A stretch of 64,000 nucleotides of DNA from Trebonia sp050013875 (GCA_050013875.1 JBEKEK010000025.1:1-64000), one strand, 5' to 3'. Shown: positions 24,634-36,113, counted from the stretch's first letter. The notes: a model not told the origin generated them from the letters alone. Numbers and translations: made by a program.

Positions 24634-25992
24634 GTGCACTTGACCCGCCTTGCGCTGACGGACTTCCGCTCTTACGCGGCCGTCGACGTTCCGCTCGCGC
24701 CGGGTGTCACGATCTTCAGCGGGCCGAACGGCGAGGGCAAGACCAACCTGGTCGAGGCGGTCGGCTACGTGGCCACGCTCACCAGCCACCGGTCCGGCCA
24801 GGACACGCCGCTGATCCGGGCGGGTGCTGAGCAGGCGATCATCCGGGCGGCGATCTCCACCACCCCAAGCGACGCGCTGGTGGAGATCGAGCTGAACGCG
24901 GGGCGCGCTAACCGGGTACGGCTCAACCGGACCCCGCTGACCCGGCCGCGCGACGTCCTCGGGGTGCTCCGCACGGTGCTGTTCGCGCCCGAGGACCTCG
25001 CGCTGGTCAAGGGGGACCCCGGCGAGCGCCGACGGTTCCTTGACGACCTGCTGGTGGCGATGGCGCCCCGGTACGCCGCGGTCCGCGCCGATTACGAGCG
25101 AGTGCTCAAGCAGCGCACCGCCCTGCTCAAGTCGGCCGGGCCGAAGGGCGGCCTCGGCCGGGCGAAGGGTGTACAGCAGTCCAGGGAGGCGGTGACCGCC
25201 ACCCTCGACGTCTGGGACGCGCACCTCGCCAGGACCGGCGCCGAGCTGCTGGTCGCGCGCGAGCACCTCGTCCAGGCGCTCCGCCCGCACGTGGAGCGCG
25301 CCTACCTGGCAGTGGCAGGCGACGGCCGCGGCCCGGCCGAGATCGCCTACCGGCGCTCGTTTGAGTCACCAGAGGATGCTGGTGCGCCCGTGGGTGTTAA
25401 TCGCGGTGCACGCGTGAGCATCACCGAAGGCGGTCAGGCCGCGCAGCCGGACGTTATCCACAGGGAACTCCCGGCCGGGGTCCTGGCTGGCGATGCGGTC
25501 GCGCCGTCGGCCCTTAAGCACGGCGAACGCCCGAACATGACCCACGGCGAGCGGGTCCGCGCGGCGGAGAAATCGCTTAGGGCCGCCCTGCTCGAAGTCC
25601 GGTCGTCCGAGCTGGACCGGGGTGTCTGCCTGGCGGGACCGCACCGCGACGAGCTCGAGCTGAGCATCCGGACGCTGCCCGCCCGCGGCTACGCCAGTCA
25701 CGGCGAGTCCTGGTCGCTTGCGCTCGCGCTCCGGCTGGCCAGCTTCGACCTGCTCCGGTCGGGCCGGGAGGACCCGGTGCTGATCCTCGACGACGTGTTC
25801 GCCGAGCTCGACGCGGGCCGCCGCGAGCGCCTGGCCGCCCTGGTCGCCACCGCCGAGCAGGTCCTGGTGACCGCCGCCGTCCCGGCCGACGTCCCCGCGA
25901 TCCTGACCGGCGCCCGCTTCACCGTCGCGGCCGGCGGCCTCACCCCAGTCACCGGCGCCGCCGACACCGCTACCGACGCCGATGCGCCCTGA
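24634..25992 (+). CDS. recF: DNA replication/repair protein RecF
   Basis: 452 residues. ABC-type ATPase of recombinational gap repair. Walker A GPNGEGKT (30-37), signature LALALRLASFDLL and Walker B VLILDDVFAELD are intact. It is about 70-80 residues longer than usual because of an insertion around residues 245-300 (from APVGVNRGARVSITEGG to MTHGERV) between YRRSFES and the EKSLRAALLEVR helix; the insert is low in hydrophobics. GTG at 24634 gives the family start MHLTRLALTDFRSYA; an in-frame GTG at 24604 is possible. It overlaps the next gene by 11 bases. Confidence 0.95.
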   Translation: MHLTRLALTDFRSYAAVDVPLAPGVTIFSGPNGEGKTNLVEAVGYVATLTSHRSGQDTPLIRAGAEQAIIRAAISTTPSDALVEIELNAGRANRVRLNRTPLTRPRDVLGVLRTVLFAPEDLALVKGDPGERRRFLDDLLVAMAPRYAAVRADYERVLKQRTALLKSAGPKGGLGRAKGVQQSREAVTATLDVWDAHLARTGAELLVAREHLVQALRPHVERAYLAVAGDGRGPAEIAYRRSFESPEDAGAPVGVNRGARVSITEGGQAAQPDVIHRELPAGVLAGDAVAPSALKHGERPNMTHGERVRAAEKSLRAALLEVRSSELDRGVCLAGPHRDELELSIRTLPARGYASHGESWSLALALRLASFDLLRSGREDPVLILDDVFAELDAGRRERLAALVATAEQVLVTAAVPADVPAILTGARFTVAAGGLTPVTGAADTATDADAP

Positions 25993-26509
25993 CCCGGAAC
26001 GCGCCCGGCTGGCCGCCGAGGCGCTGGCGAGAGCGCGGGCGGACGCCTGGGCCCGAGGCGACCGACCCGGTCTAACTGCCAGCTCGCGGGGAGGGAATCA
26101 AAATCAAAATTCAGATGTTGAACGTAACGGTCTTACTCTCTCCGGCCCGCAGTCCGTCGCCTGGTCCGCCCGCCCGCGCCGTGATGACCCGCAACCGCTC
26201 AACGCCGCCGTCGGCGGCCTGCTGTCGGCGAGAGGCTGGCGTCAGCGCGCCGCTGTAGGCGCTGTGTTCGGCGACTGGCCGCTGATCGTCGGCCCCCAAC
26301 TGGCCGCCCACACTAAGGCCGACGGCTTCGAGAACGGCGAGCTGACCGTAACCGCCGACTCCGACGCCTGGGCCGCTCAAGTCCGCCTGATGGCCCCCCA
26401 GCTAATCAAGCGGCTAGCCGAAGAACTCGGCCACGGCACCGTAACCAGAATTCGCGTCCGGGGCCCGTCCGCCCCGAAACGACAAACCGGCCGTTTTCGA
26501 ACCAAATGA
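25982..26509 (+). CDS. DUF721 family protein (DciA-like)
   Basis: 175 residues. DUF721 proteins related to DciA assist loading of the replicative helicase in bacteria lacking DnaC/DnaI. The conserved domain occupies about 72-165: LNAAVGGLLSARGWRQRAAVGAVFGDWPLIVGPQLAAHTKADGFENGELTVTADSDAWAAQVRLMAPQLIKRLAEELG, ending TRIRVRGP. The N-terminal 70 residues are variable; one short part (GNQNQNSDVERNG) is AT-rich compared with its neighbours. It is translationally coupled to recF by overlap. A hairpin follows the stop. Confidence 0.88.
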   Translation: MRPDPERARLAAEALARARADAWARGDRPGLTASSRGGNQNQNSDVERNGLTLSGPQSVAWSARPRRDDPQPLNAAVGGLLSARGWRQRAAVGAVFGDWPLIVGPQLAAHTKADGFENGELTVTADSDAWAAQVRLMAPQLIKRLAEELGHGTVTRIRVRGPSAPKRQTGRFRTK

Positions 26510-26520
26510 GGTACCTACGA

Positions 26521-26541
26521 CGTTTTGCGAAGCACAAAACG
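26521..26541 (+). terminator. Hairpin after the recF-dciA pair
   Basis: Perfect arms CGTTTTG/CAAAACG with a 7-base loop, 11 bases after the stop. Confidence 0.5.
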
Positions 26542-26935
26542 AGGTGGAGCAGGGCGCGCCGGGGGTGAGGGGCGTGTGTTCGGCGCACCGATCGGGTCTT
26601 ATCGGGGCGCCGACTCGCGCGCCATCGCACCCCTCGCGCCAAGCGGCACGTCACCCCTCGCGCCAAGCGCCGCCCAAAGCCGTTCGCCACGCCGGAACTC
26701 CTGCCCACAAGGCAGCCGCGAGAGTCCGTAACCACAGGTAAAATGAGGAGTAGTCACGCGGCTAAAGACTGCCGGTGACTGGGGATGCGTAAGGGCCGCG
26801 CGACCGCAGGGCGACTGCGCCCCATGGACGACCGTGCCGTGGAACGCAGTGGTCTTGGAAGCACAGTGCCCTTGGCCGATCGTCTGGTGACCGGGGGCGA
26901 CTGGTGACCAGGAACCAGTCACTGCCAGCAGCAGG
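26542..26935 (+). promoter_or_regulatory. gyrB leader and promoter region
   Basis: 394 bp with no convincing gene. CACCCCTCGCGCCAAGCG occurs twice near 26627 and 26651. TAAAAT at 26739-26744 is a possible -10. A perfect 7-bp hairpin (GACTGGT/ACCAGTC, 26899-26920) ends 15 bases before the gyrB ATG, and CTGGTGACC is repeated at 26884 and 26901. Such structure could modulate gyrase expression with supercoiling or at translation; this is inference. Confidence 0.45.
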
Positions 26936-28942
26936 ATGGAGCTTAGTTTGTCTAGCTTGTCGAACGATTACGATGCGCGGTCTATCACGGTACTCGAGGG
27001 CCTTGAGGCCGTCCGTAAGCGTCCCGGCATGTATATCGGCTCGACCGGAGAGCGCGGGCTGCACCACCTGGTCTACGAGGTTGTGGACAACTCGGTGGAC
27101 GAGGCCCTGGCGGGCTTCGCCACCGATGTCGAGGTGACGCTGCTGGCCGACGGCGGGGTCCGGGTCCGCGACGATGGCCGGGGCATCCCGGTGGACGAGC
27201 ACCCGATCGAGAAGCGCCCGGCGCTCGAGGTCGTGCTGACCACCCTGCACGCGGGGGGAAAGTTCGACAAAGGGTCCTACGCGGTCTCCGGCGGCCTGCA
27301 CGGGGTGGGCCTGTCGGTGGTGAACGCGCTCTCGGTCAAGCTCGAGGTCGAGGTGCGCAAGGACGGCTACGTCTGGTCGCAGACCTATGCGGTCGGCGCC
27401 CCGGTGGCACCGCTGCACCGTGGCGAGCCGACCGAGGAAACGGGCACCACGACGACGTTCTGGCCGGACGGCGGGATCTTCGAGACCACCGAGTGGTCCT
27501 TCGAGACGCTGTCGCGCCGCTTCCAGGAGACGGCGTTCCTCAACCGGGGGCTGCGGATCGCGTTCACCGACGAGCGGCCGGCCAAGGCCGCCATCGCCGA
27601 CGACGACGAGATTGTGGACCCCCAGTCGACCGCCGCCAAGCCGCGTACGGTCGTCTACCAGTACGCGGACGGCATCGTCGACTTCGTCCGCTACCTGAAC
27701 GCGACCAAGGAGCCGGTGCACCCCACGATCATCGAGTTCTCCGACGACTCGCCTGGCATGTCGGTCGAGATCGCGATGCAGTGGACCAACGCCTACTCCG
27801 AGTCGGTGCACACCTTCGCGAACGTGATCAACACCGCCGAGGGCGGCACCCACGAGGAGGGGTTCCGGGCCGCGCTGACCACGGTCGTCAACAAGTACGC
27901 GCGCGACCAGAAGCTGCTCAAGGAGAAGGAGGACAACCTCACCGGCGAGGATGTCCGCGAGGGGCTGACCGCGATCGTCTCGATCAAGCTGGCCGAACCG
28001 CAGTTCGAGGGGCAGACCAAGACCAAGCTGGGCAACACCGAGGCCAAGTCGTTCGTGCAGAAGGCGGCCAACGACCACCTGCGCGACTGGTTCGACCGCA
28101 ACCCGGGCGAGGCCAAGGACATCATCACCAAGGCCAGCCAGGCCGCCCGGGCGCGGATCGCGGCGCGGGCCGCGCGCGACCTCACCCGGCGCAAGTCGGC
28201 CATGGAGAGCAACGGGCTGCCCGGCAAGCTGGCCGACTGCCAGTCCACCGACCCGGCCAAGTCAGAGATCTACGTGGTCGAGGGCGACTCGGCGGGCGGC
28301 TCGGCCAAGGGCGGGCGCGACCCCAAGTTCCAGGCGATCCTGCCGATCCGGGGCAAGATCATCAACGTCGAGAAGTCCCGCATCGACCGGGTGCTCAAGA
28401 ACAACGAGGTCCAGTCGATGATCACCGCGCTCGGCGCGGGCATCCACGACGAGTTCGACATCGACAAGCTCCGCTACCACAAGATCATCCTGATGGCGGA
28501 CGCCGACGTGGACGGGCAGCACATCCGGACGCTGCTGCTCACGCTGCTCTTCCGCTTCATGAAGCCGCTGATCGAGGCCGGGTACGTCTACCTCGCGCAG
28601 CCGCCGCTGTTCAAGATCAAGTGGGGCGAGCGCGGGGTCGATCCCGACTACGTGTTCTCTGACACCGAGCTGGTCCGGGTCATCGAGGCGGGCATCGCCG
28701 CCGGGCGCCGGGACCCGCGGCCGCGGGACGGCGTGCAGCGCTTCAAGGGCCTTGGCGAGATGAACGCCGAAGAGCTCTGGGAGACCACGATGAACCCCGC
28801 CCGGCGGATTCTGCTCCAGGTCACCGTGGACGACGCGGCGCAGTCGGACGAGCTGTTCAGCGTGCTGATGGGCGAGGACGTGGAGTCCAGGCGCTCCTTC
28901 ATCACGCGCAACGCCAAGGACGTGCGGTTCCTGGATATCTGA
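26936..28942 (+). CDS. gyrB: DNA gyrase subunit B
   Basis: 668 residues. ATPase subunit of gyrase. The GHKL domain is seen in GLEAVRKRPGMYIGSTGERGLHHLVYEVVDNSVDEALAGF and DDGRGIPVDEH; the catalytic Glu lies in EVVDNSVDEA. The TOPRIM domain shows EGDSAGGSAKGGRDPKFQAILPIRGKIINVEKSR and the MADADVDGQHIRTLLLT metal site. The C-terminus RSFITRNAKDVRFLDI is complete. The start ATG lies very close to AGCAGG; TTG at 26948, spaced better from GGAG, is an alternative. A parS and gyrA follow. Confidence 0.97.
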   Translation: MELSLSSLSNDYDARSITVLEGLEAVRKRPGMYIGSTGERGLHHLVYEVVDNSVDEALAGFATDVEVTLLADGGVRVRDDGRGIPVDEHPIEKRPALEVVLTTLHAGGKFDKGSYAVSGGLHGVGLSVVNALSVKLEVEVRKDGYVWSQTYAVGAPVAPLHRGEPTEETGTTTTFWPDGGIFETTEWSFETLSRRFQETAFLNRGLRIAFTDERPAKAAIADDDEIVDPQSTAAKPRTVVYQYADGIVDFVRYLNATKEPVHPTIIEFSDDSPGMSVEIAMQWTNAYSESVHTFANVINTAEGGTHEEGFRAALTTVVNKYARDQKLLKEKEDNLTGEDVREGLTAIVSIKLAEPQFEGQTKTKLGNTEAKSFVQKAANDHLRDWFDRNPGEAKDIITKASQAARARIAARAARDLTRRKSAMESNGLPGKLADCQSTDPAKSEIYVVEGDSAGGSAKGGRDPKFQAILPIRGKIINVEKSRIDRVLKNNEVQSMITALGAGIHDEFDIDKLRYHKIILMADADVDGQHIRTLLLTLLFRFMKPLIEAGYVYLAQPPLFKIKWGERGVDPDYVFSDTELVRVIEAGIAAGRRDPRPRDGVQRFKGLGEMNAEELWETTMNPARRILLQVTVDDAAQSDELFSVLMGEDVESRRSFITRNAKDVRFLDI

Positions 28943-28971
28943 GTCCTACTCCCAGAGATGTCTCTTCGGAA

Positions 28972-28987
28972 TGATTCACGTGAAACA
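28972..28987. promoter_or_regulatory. parS site between gyrB and gyrA
   Basis: TGATTCACGTGAAACA matches 15 of 16 consensus positions. It lies in the 101-bp gyrB-gyrA gap about 6 kb from the dnaA-dnaN origin, on the opposite side from the parB pair. Confidence 0.9.
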
Positions 28988-29043
28988 CGGGACCGTTCCA
29001 TCTGACCTGTTTTGATCTTGCTCTTTGAACGAGAGGTTGCGAA

Positions 29044-31653
<2,610 letters not shown>

Positions 31654-31729
31654 GTAATGTCGGATAGTCTCGGGTTGAATGTTTGAAAAGGTACAAAGGG
31701 GCATCCAGTTGGGTACCGAGGAGGACGCC

Positions 31730-32983
31730 GTGGACGAAGCGGGATCAAAAACGCAGTCGTCGTTTCTAACGGCGCCAGAGCTGCGGGAATCCGACCCGGA
31801 GGTAGATGACGACGGAGCGATCATTAACAATAGCTCTATGTCATCATCACGGACGAGGTCCGGCAGCTCGCGCTCCGGATCCACGGGGGCCGGTGCGTCG
31901 CGCACGCAGGCGACGCCACGGGCCGGTACCAACGGGACGACCGCAAAAGACGACGTCAGCAGCGAGGGCGTGACTGATTCGGCCAGCGACGCGGATCAGC
32001 CACCGCCGTTGCCCGCGGACGGGATCAGGCCATCGTTTACGCCTGCGCCCGCTCCGGCCGCTACGCCGGCGACGACTCCGACGCCGGTCGCGGCGCGGAC
32101 GCCGAGCCCGGCTCCGGCGCGGACGCCGTCTCCCGCTGCCTCACCCTCAGCAAACACTTCGTCTCCTTCTCCGTCTCCCTCTGCAACCACTTCTTCTTCG
32201 TCTGCATCGTCGGCGCCGTCGTCATCGGCCGGGCAGCAGGGATCGGCGTACTCGCCGCCGGCCTACTCGCCACCGTCGGCCTACTCGCCGCCCACGGCCT
32301 ACGCATCGCCCGCGAAGTCGAACTACTCGCGCTCGGCCTGGGCGGACCAGCAGGAGTCGGCGGCCGATTCGACTGCCGCGTTCGGCACCGGCTCGCCGAA
32401 CGGCACCGGTTCAGCCAACGGGACCGGCACCCAGAGCCGGCCGTCGGATTCCAACTTCTCCTCGACCGCCACCGCGGCGGCCGCGGGGATCACCGGTGCG
32501 GCGGCCGGGCTCGCGGGCTCGGTCACCGGCTCCGTCTCGGGCTTCTGGCAGCGGCGCGGCGAGCGCAAGGCGAGCAAGGGCAGCCGGCCCTCGGCCAGCG
32601 TGCGCCGGTCCAACAAGCGGCAGGCGATGCTGACCCTCTCGCGGGTCGAGCCCTGGTCGGTGATGAAGTTCAGCTTCGTGGCCTCGGTGGTGGCCTTCAT
32701 CATCTTGTTCGTCGCGGTGGCGGTGCTCTACATGGTGCTGGACGCGCTGGGCGTCTTCCAGTCGCTGCAGCACCAGGTGTCGTCGATCACCTCCAGCCAG
32801 AACTCGACCGGCACGAACATCTCGCACTGGTTCTCCGCGTCGCTCATCCTGGGCTGGACGGCGATGCTGGGCGCGCTGAACATCGTGCTCATCACGGCGC
32901 TGTCCACGATCGGGTCGGTCGTCTACAACCTGATCGCGAAGACCGTCGGCGGCGTCGAGGTAACGCTGCGGGAGACGGACTGA
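31730..32983 (+). CDS. DUF3566 transmembrane protein
   Basis: 417 residues. A long Ser/Pro/Ala-rich disordered N-terminal region (about 300 residues, with YSPPAYSPPSAYSPP-type repeats) leads to a conserved C-terminal domain: MLTLSRVEPWSVMKFSFVASVVAFIILFVAVAVLYMVLDALGVF, an extracellular loop, and a second helix LGWTAMLGALNIVLITALSTIGSVVYNLIAKTVGGVEVTLRE. DUF3566 genes lie next to gyrA across actinobacteria; function unknown. GTG at 31730 has GAGGAGG five bases upstream; the frame is open back to an ATG at 31679 lacking such a site. Confidence 0.87.
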   Translation: MDEAGSKTQSSFLTAPELRESDPEVDDDGAIINNSSMSSSRTRSGSSRSGSTGAGASRTQATPRAGTNGTTAKDDVSSEGVTDSASDADQPPPLPADGIRPSFTPAPAPAATPATTPTPVAARTPSPAPARTPSPAASPSANTSSPSPSPSATTSSSSASSAPSSSAGQQGSAYSPPAYSPPSAYSPPTAYASPAKSNYSRSAWADQQESAADSTAAFGTGSPNGTGSANGTGTQSRPSDSNFSSTATAAAAGITGAAAGLAGSVTGSVSGFWQRRGERKASKGSRPSASVRRSNKRQAMLTLSRVEPWSVMKFSFVASVVAFIILFVAVAVLYMVLDALGVFQSLQHQVSSITSSQNSTGTNISHWFSASLILGWTAMLGALNIVLITALSTIGSVVYNLIAKTVGGVEVTLRETD

Positions 32984-33072
32984 CCGGGGGGCTGACCGCG
33001 ACGCAACAGCATCCCGGATGCGGTAGAGTAACCCAGTCGATAGGGCTCCCCCTCCTGGGGGGCAACCCCCAC

Positions 33073-33146
33073 GGGGGTATAGCTCAGTCGGTTAGAGCGC
33101 GTCCCTGATAAGGACGAGGCCCGTGGTTCAAGTCCACGTACCCCCA
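33073..33146 (+). tRNA. tRNA-Ile (GAT)
   Basis: 74 nt. Acceptor GGGGGTA pairs with TACCCCC, followed by the discriminator A; no CCA is encoded. The anticodon GAT at 33107-33109 sits in loop CTGATAA with stem CGTCC/GGACG. D-arm AGCTCAGTCGGTTAGAGCG and T-loop TTCAAGT are normal. The gyrA-DUF3566-tRNA-Ile order is conserved in actinomycetes. Confidence 0.97.
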
Positions 33147-33157
33147 CTATCGACAGC

Positions 33158-33184
33158 AAGCCCCCCTGGGAACAGGGGGGCTTT
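33158..33184 (+). terminator. Rho-independent terminator after tRNA-Ile
   Basis: AAGCCCCCCTG/CAGGGGGGCTT form an 11-bp perfect stem with a GGAA tetraloop, then TTTCGATTT. Confidence 0.88.
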
Positions 33185-33226
33185 CGATTTCCCTGAGCCC
33201 GGACTTTCGATTTCCCTGAGCCCGGA
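33181..33226 (+). repeat. Perfect 23-bp tandem duplication
   Basis: Copies 33181-33203 and 33204-33226 start CTTTCGATTTCCC and end GCCCGGA. The first overlaps the 3' edge of the tRNA terminator. Confidence 0.93.
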
Positions 33227-33320
33227 CAGGAGCTGGTCGGGTCGGCGGTAGGCTAACCCCAGTGGTCCGGACGACGGAGTCCGCGACGGCCTACGGTTTA
33301 CCTACGGAGGGACCGGCTCG

Positions 33321-33443
33321 GTGAAGAAGCTGTTGATCCTCATTGTGCTCGCGCTTGGCGGGCTCGCAGTCTGGCGCAAGGTCGCGGCGCAGCGCGCGGA
33401 CCTTGATCTATGGAGCGAGGCCACGACCCCCGACGACTACTGA
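33321..33443 (+). CDS. DLW-39 family small membrane-associated protein
   Basis: 40 residues: MKKLLILIVLALGGLAVWRK, an N-terminal membrane helix, then VAAQRADLDLWSEATTPDDY. The DLDLW motif and the approximately 39-residue length define the actinobacterial DLW-39 family, which characteristically lies downstream of tRNA-Ile and gyrA. Function unknown. GTG start; GGAGGG lies about nine bases upstream. Confidence 0.88.
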   Translation: MKKLLILIVLALGGLAVWRKVAAQRADLDLWSEATTPDDY

Positions 33444-33528
33444 TCTTGTAGGCCCCGCTGGGCAATCTGGGTCCCCTCAGACCTGCTACTACTCTTAACG
33501 GCGCTGAATCCCCCTTTAGGCGCGTGCG

Positions 33529-34200
33529 ATGAGCGAAGCTACTCCCATCTCGCTGGTCTGCCTGGACCTGGCCGGCCTCGTCATCGACGACTCCGTCGTG
33601 GAGCGCGCGTATGCCGAGGCGATCGCGACCCAGGGCATCGTCCCGGGGACGCAGGACTACGCCCGGTCCATGGTCAGGTTCGACCGATCGCGCGGGCGCC
33701 CGCCCGCCGCGGTACTGCGAGAGCAGTTCGAGACCGACGAGCTGCGCGCCCAGGTGGCGTCGCTCGCGTTCGACCGGTCCTTTCGCGCGGCCGCGCGGCG
33801 GTTCGACGTTTCCGTCCCGGCCGTGGTCGCCGACGCGATCGGCAAGGCGGCCGGCTCGGGTGCCCAGGTCGCGCTGGTCACGGTGCTGTCCCGGTCCGCC
33901 TGCGATGGCCTGCTCGGCGCGCTGCGCGGCGCCGGCCTGGTGCTCTGCGCCGACGACGTGCCGCGGAGCTTCCCCTGGCCGGATCCGGTGCTCACCGCGA
34001 TGCTGCAGCTCGGCACCGGCGACGTGCGTGAGGTCGCGGTGGTCAGCGCCACCGAGGACGGCGTGCTCTCCGGCCACCGGGCCGGTGCGGGCCTGGTGGC
34101 CGGCATCGGCGGCGGTCCCCGCCCGGCCGAGGCGCTGCGCGCGGCCGGCGCGACGCACGTGCTCGACAACATCGCCGCCTTCGCCGAGTTGCTGGCGTAA
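33529..34200 (+). CDS. HAD-like hydrolase (phosphonatase-like)
   Basis: 223 residues. Motif I reads VCLDLAGLVIDDSVVERAYAEA, with the nucleophile Asp12 and the DxxG spacing of phosphonatase-like HAD enzymes. The C-terminal half VAVVSATEDGVLSGHRAGAGLVAGIGGG and AGATHVLDNIAAFAELL matches the family's motif IV region, though the usual paired acid (GDTxxD) is replaced by SATEDG. It may be a divergent phosphatase. Substrate unknown. The stop is duplicated by a short repeat. Confidence 0.75.
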   Translation: MSEATPISLVCLDLAGLVIDDSVVERAYAEAIATQGIVPGTQDYARSMVRFDRSRGRPPAAVLREQFETDELRAQVASLAFDRSFRAAARRFDVSVPAVVADAIGKAAGSGAQVALVTVLSRSACDGLLGALRGAGLVLCADDVPRSFPWPDPVLTAMLQLGTGDVREVAVVSATEDGVLSGHRAGAGLVAGIGGGPRPAEALRAAGATHVLDNIAAFAELLA

Positions 34201-34224
34201 GCCCTCGAGTTGCTGGCGTAAGCC
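34185..34224 (+). repeat. 19-bp direct repeat duplicating a gene end
   Basis: CGAGTTGCTGGCGTAAGCC occurs at 34185-34203 and 34206-34224. The first contains the last codons and TAA of the HAD-like gene. Confidence 0.93.
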
Positions 34225-34275
34225 GGCCTGCTCGCCTGGGTCACTTCCCCGACCTGCTCATTTAGACTTGTAGGT

Positions 34276-35154
34276 ATGCCGGAACTGCCGGAGGTGGAAT
34301 CCCTCGCGGACTTTCTCCGCGAACATTCGATCGGTCGGGTTGTCGCGCGCGCCGAGGCGGCCTCGTTCGCGGTGCTGAAGACGTTCGACCCGCCGCTGTC
34401 GGCGCTGTCCGGGTGCGTGATCACCGAGGTGTCCCGGCACGGCAAGTTCCTCGACCTGCGCTGCGCCGGTACCGCCGGCCCGGGTGACCTGCACCTGGTT
34501 ATGCACCTGGCGCGGGCGGGCTGGCTGCGCTGGCGGACCGACATACCGGACAAGCCGCTGCGGCCGGGGAAGAGCCCGCTGGCGTTCCGGCTGGTGCTCG
34601 AGGACGGGACCGGGTTCGACCTCACCGAGGCCGGCACCCAGAAGCGGCTCGCCGTCTACCTCGTCCGCGACCCGGCCGACGTGCCCGGTGTGGCCACCCT
34701 CGGCCCCGAGCCGCTGGCCGACGACTTCACGGTCGACGCGCTGGCCGCGATCCTGGCCGGGCGGCGCACCCAGATCAAGGGCGTGCTCCGCGACCAGCAC
34801 ATCATCGCCGGGATCGGCAACGCCTACTCCGACGAGGTGCTGCACGCCGCCAGGATGTCACCGTACAAGCTCGCCTCCAGCTTCACCCCGGAGGAGGTGG
34901 CGGCGCTGCACGAGGCGATCGTCAGCACGCTGAACGAGGCGGTGAAGCGGTCGGCGGGTGTGGCCGCGGCTGAGCTGAAGGGTGAGAAGAAGAGCGGGCT
35001 GAAGGTACACGGCAAGACCGGCCAGCCCTGCCCGGTATGCGGGGACACGGTCCGCGAAGTCTCCTTCGCCGATTCGTCGCTGCAGTACTGCCCGACCTGC
35101 CAGACCGGCGGCAAGCCGCTGGCGGACCGGCGGATGTCGCGGTTGCTGAAATAG
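34276..35154 (+). CDS. Fpg/Nei family DNA glycosylase
   Basis: 292 residues. Base-excision repair glycosylase/AP lyase. It starts MPELPEVESLADFLREHS with the catalytic Pro2/Glu3. The beta-hairpin lysine lies in SRHGKFLDLR, and the helix-two-turn-helix in KGVLRDQHIIAGIGNAYSDEVLHAARMSP. The C-terminal zinc finger CPVCGDTVREVSF…CPTC is intact. It could be Fpg or Nei; the actinobacterial subtype with this core often acts on oxidised pyrimidines or abasic sites, which I cannot decide. Confidence 0.93.
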   Translation: MPELPEVESLADFLREHSIGRVVARAEAASFAVLKTFDPPLSALSGCVITEVSRHGKFLDLRCAGTAGPGDLHLVMHLARAGWLRWRTDIPDKPLRPGKSPLAFRLVLEDGTGFDLTEAGTQKRLAVYLVRDPADVPGVATLGPEPLADDFTVDALAAILAGRRTQIKGVLRDQHIIAGIGNAYSDEVLHAARMSPYKLASSFTPEEVAALHEAIVSTLNEAVKRSAGVAAAELKGEKKSGLKVHGKTGQPCPVCGDTVREVSFADSSLQYCPTCQTGGKPLADRRMSRLLK

Positions 35155-35172
35155 GATCCGGCCCGAGTTCCG

Positions 35173-35589
35173 TCAGGCGGCGCCGCCGACTGCTTTCCCG
35201 CGGCAGATCAGGTCGACGTAGGAGGGCGGCATCCCGGCCGCGACCCCCGCCTGGAGCTGGATCTCGGCCAGCGCCGAGGCCACCAGCTCCCGGCAGTGCG
35301 GGCACTGCGGCGGGCGCCACGGGGCGGTACCCTCGTAGACCGTCTCCGCGGTGGCGCGCGCCTCGGTGCAACTCGTGTCGGCGAGCCCGGTGAAGTCAAT
35401 CTGCAGGGGGATGCCCGCCTCCTGCACGGCCATCCTCGCCTGCGTGGAGAGCGCGCTGATGACCTCGTTCTGGGTCGATTCGTCGAGCTCCCGCCAGAGC
35501 GTGGACGCCTCGTCGTACCGCCGGCCCGCCATCGCCGCGGTCAGCAGGTAGCCGATGCGCGGTGCTTCCAATCGGGTCATTGTGGTCAT
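35173..35589 (-). CDS. Hypothetical protein with CPHC motif
   Basis: 138 residues, not recognised. The N-terminal half is helical and polar (RRYDEASTLWRELDESTQNEVISALSTQARMAVQEAG). The centre contains TSCTEARATAETVYEG and RPPQCPHCRELVASALAEIQ, a single CxxC pair that could bind metal as a dimer or be redox-active. No signal peptide or membrane helix. It converges on the glycosylase gene with 18 bp between stops. Codon use is normal for the window, so it is probably real. Confidence 0.65.
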   Translation of the reverse strand: MTTMTRLEAPRIGYLLTAAMAGRRYDEASTLWRELDESTQNEVISALSTQARMAVQEAGIPLQIDFTGLADTSCTEARATAETVYEGTAPWRPPQCPHCRELVASALAEIQLQAGVAAGMPPSYVDLICRGKAVGGAA

Positions 35590-36113
35590 GCCTCACCGCC
35601 ATGCATGAATAGTCGCCGCCAAACCGTTTGAATGATGCGCTCGACCCAGCCAGAGAGGCCCGTGCCAGTGGCCGGGCCGGGCTGGCCCGACGCACCTTCG
35701 CCCCAGACAACGCCCACCAAAGCCCCCTAGTGCTGCTCTGCTTTGGGAAGTTGAGGCACCGATGGTCGGCCCCCAGGCAGGGTCGGCCGCCCAGGGGCCG
35801 ACCCTGTGGGCATCCCAAGTAACCCCCCAGAACCCGGGACGCCCACGGCGCTACGGCGAGAGGAAGCCGGAGGGAAATGAACCGGACTACAATGCGTAGC
35901 GCATTGCTCACTGTAGCGCCCTTCGCCGAACGTTGTCTACAAGAACTGACAAGCCTAAACAGGAACAAAAAATGCCTGGTCATGGGGGGTTTTGAGCGCC
36001 TGCTCGAGCGCCTGCTCGAGCACCGCGCGGGCGGTGCCCGCGGAGGGCAACCAGCGGTGATCGCCGTGATCCACGTCCGGCGGGAACCGCTGGTACGCTG
36101 AACGGGTATTCCT
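35590..36113. other. Gene-poor stretch before tRNA-Ala
   Basis: 524 bp. Contains a perfect 11-bp hairpin (CAGGGTCGGCC/GGCCGACCCTG, 35778-35806), a TACAAT -10-like element at 35888-35893 running into a perfect palindrome CAATGCG-TAG-CGCATTG (35890-35906), and a GAGCGCCTGCTC direct repeat near 35996. A 74-codon open frame at 35877-36101 has weak codon character and is not called. Confidence 0.5.

Noticed and set aside
32923..33159. Minus-strand open frame with GVRGLEPRASSLSGTRSNRLSYTP
   Set aside because: Antisense translation of tRNA-Ile, a common annotation artefact.
35877..36101. 74-codon frame with GGAGGG before its ATG
   Set aside because: Third-position GC is low and the protein has no recognisable features; kept only as a note in the gap entry.
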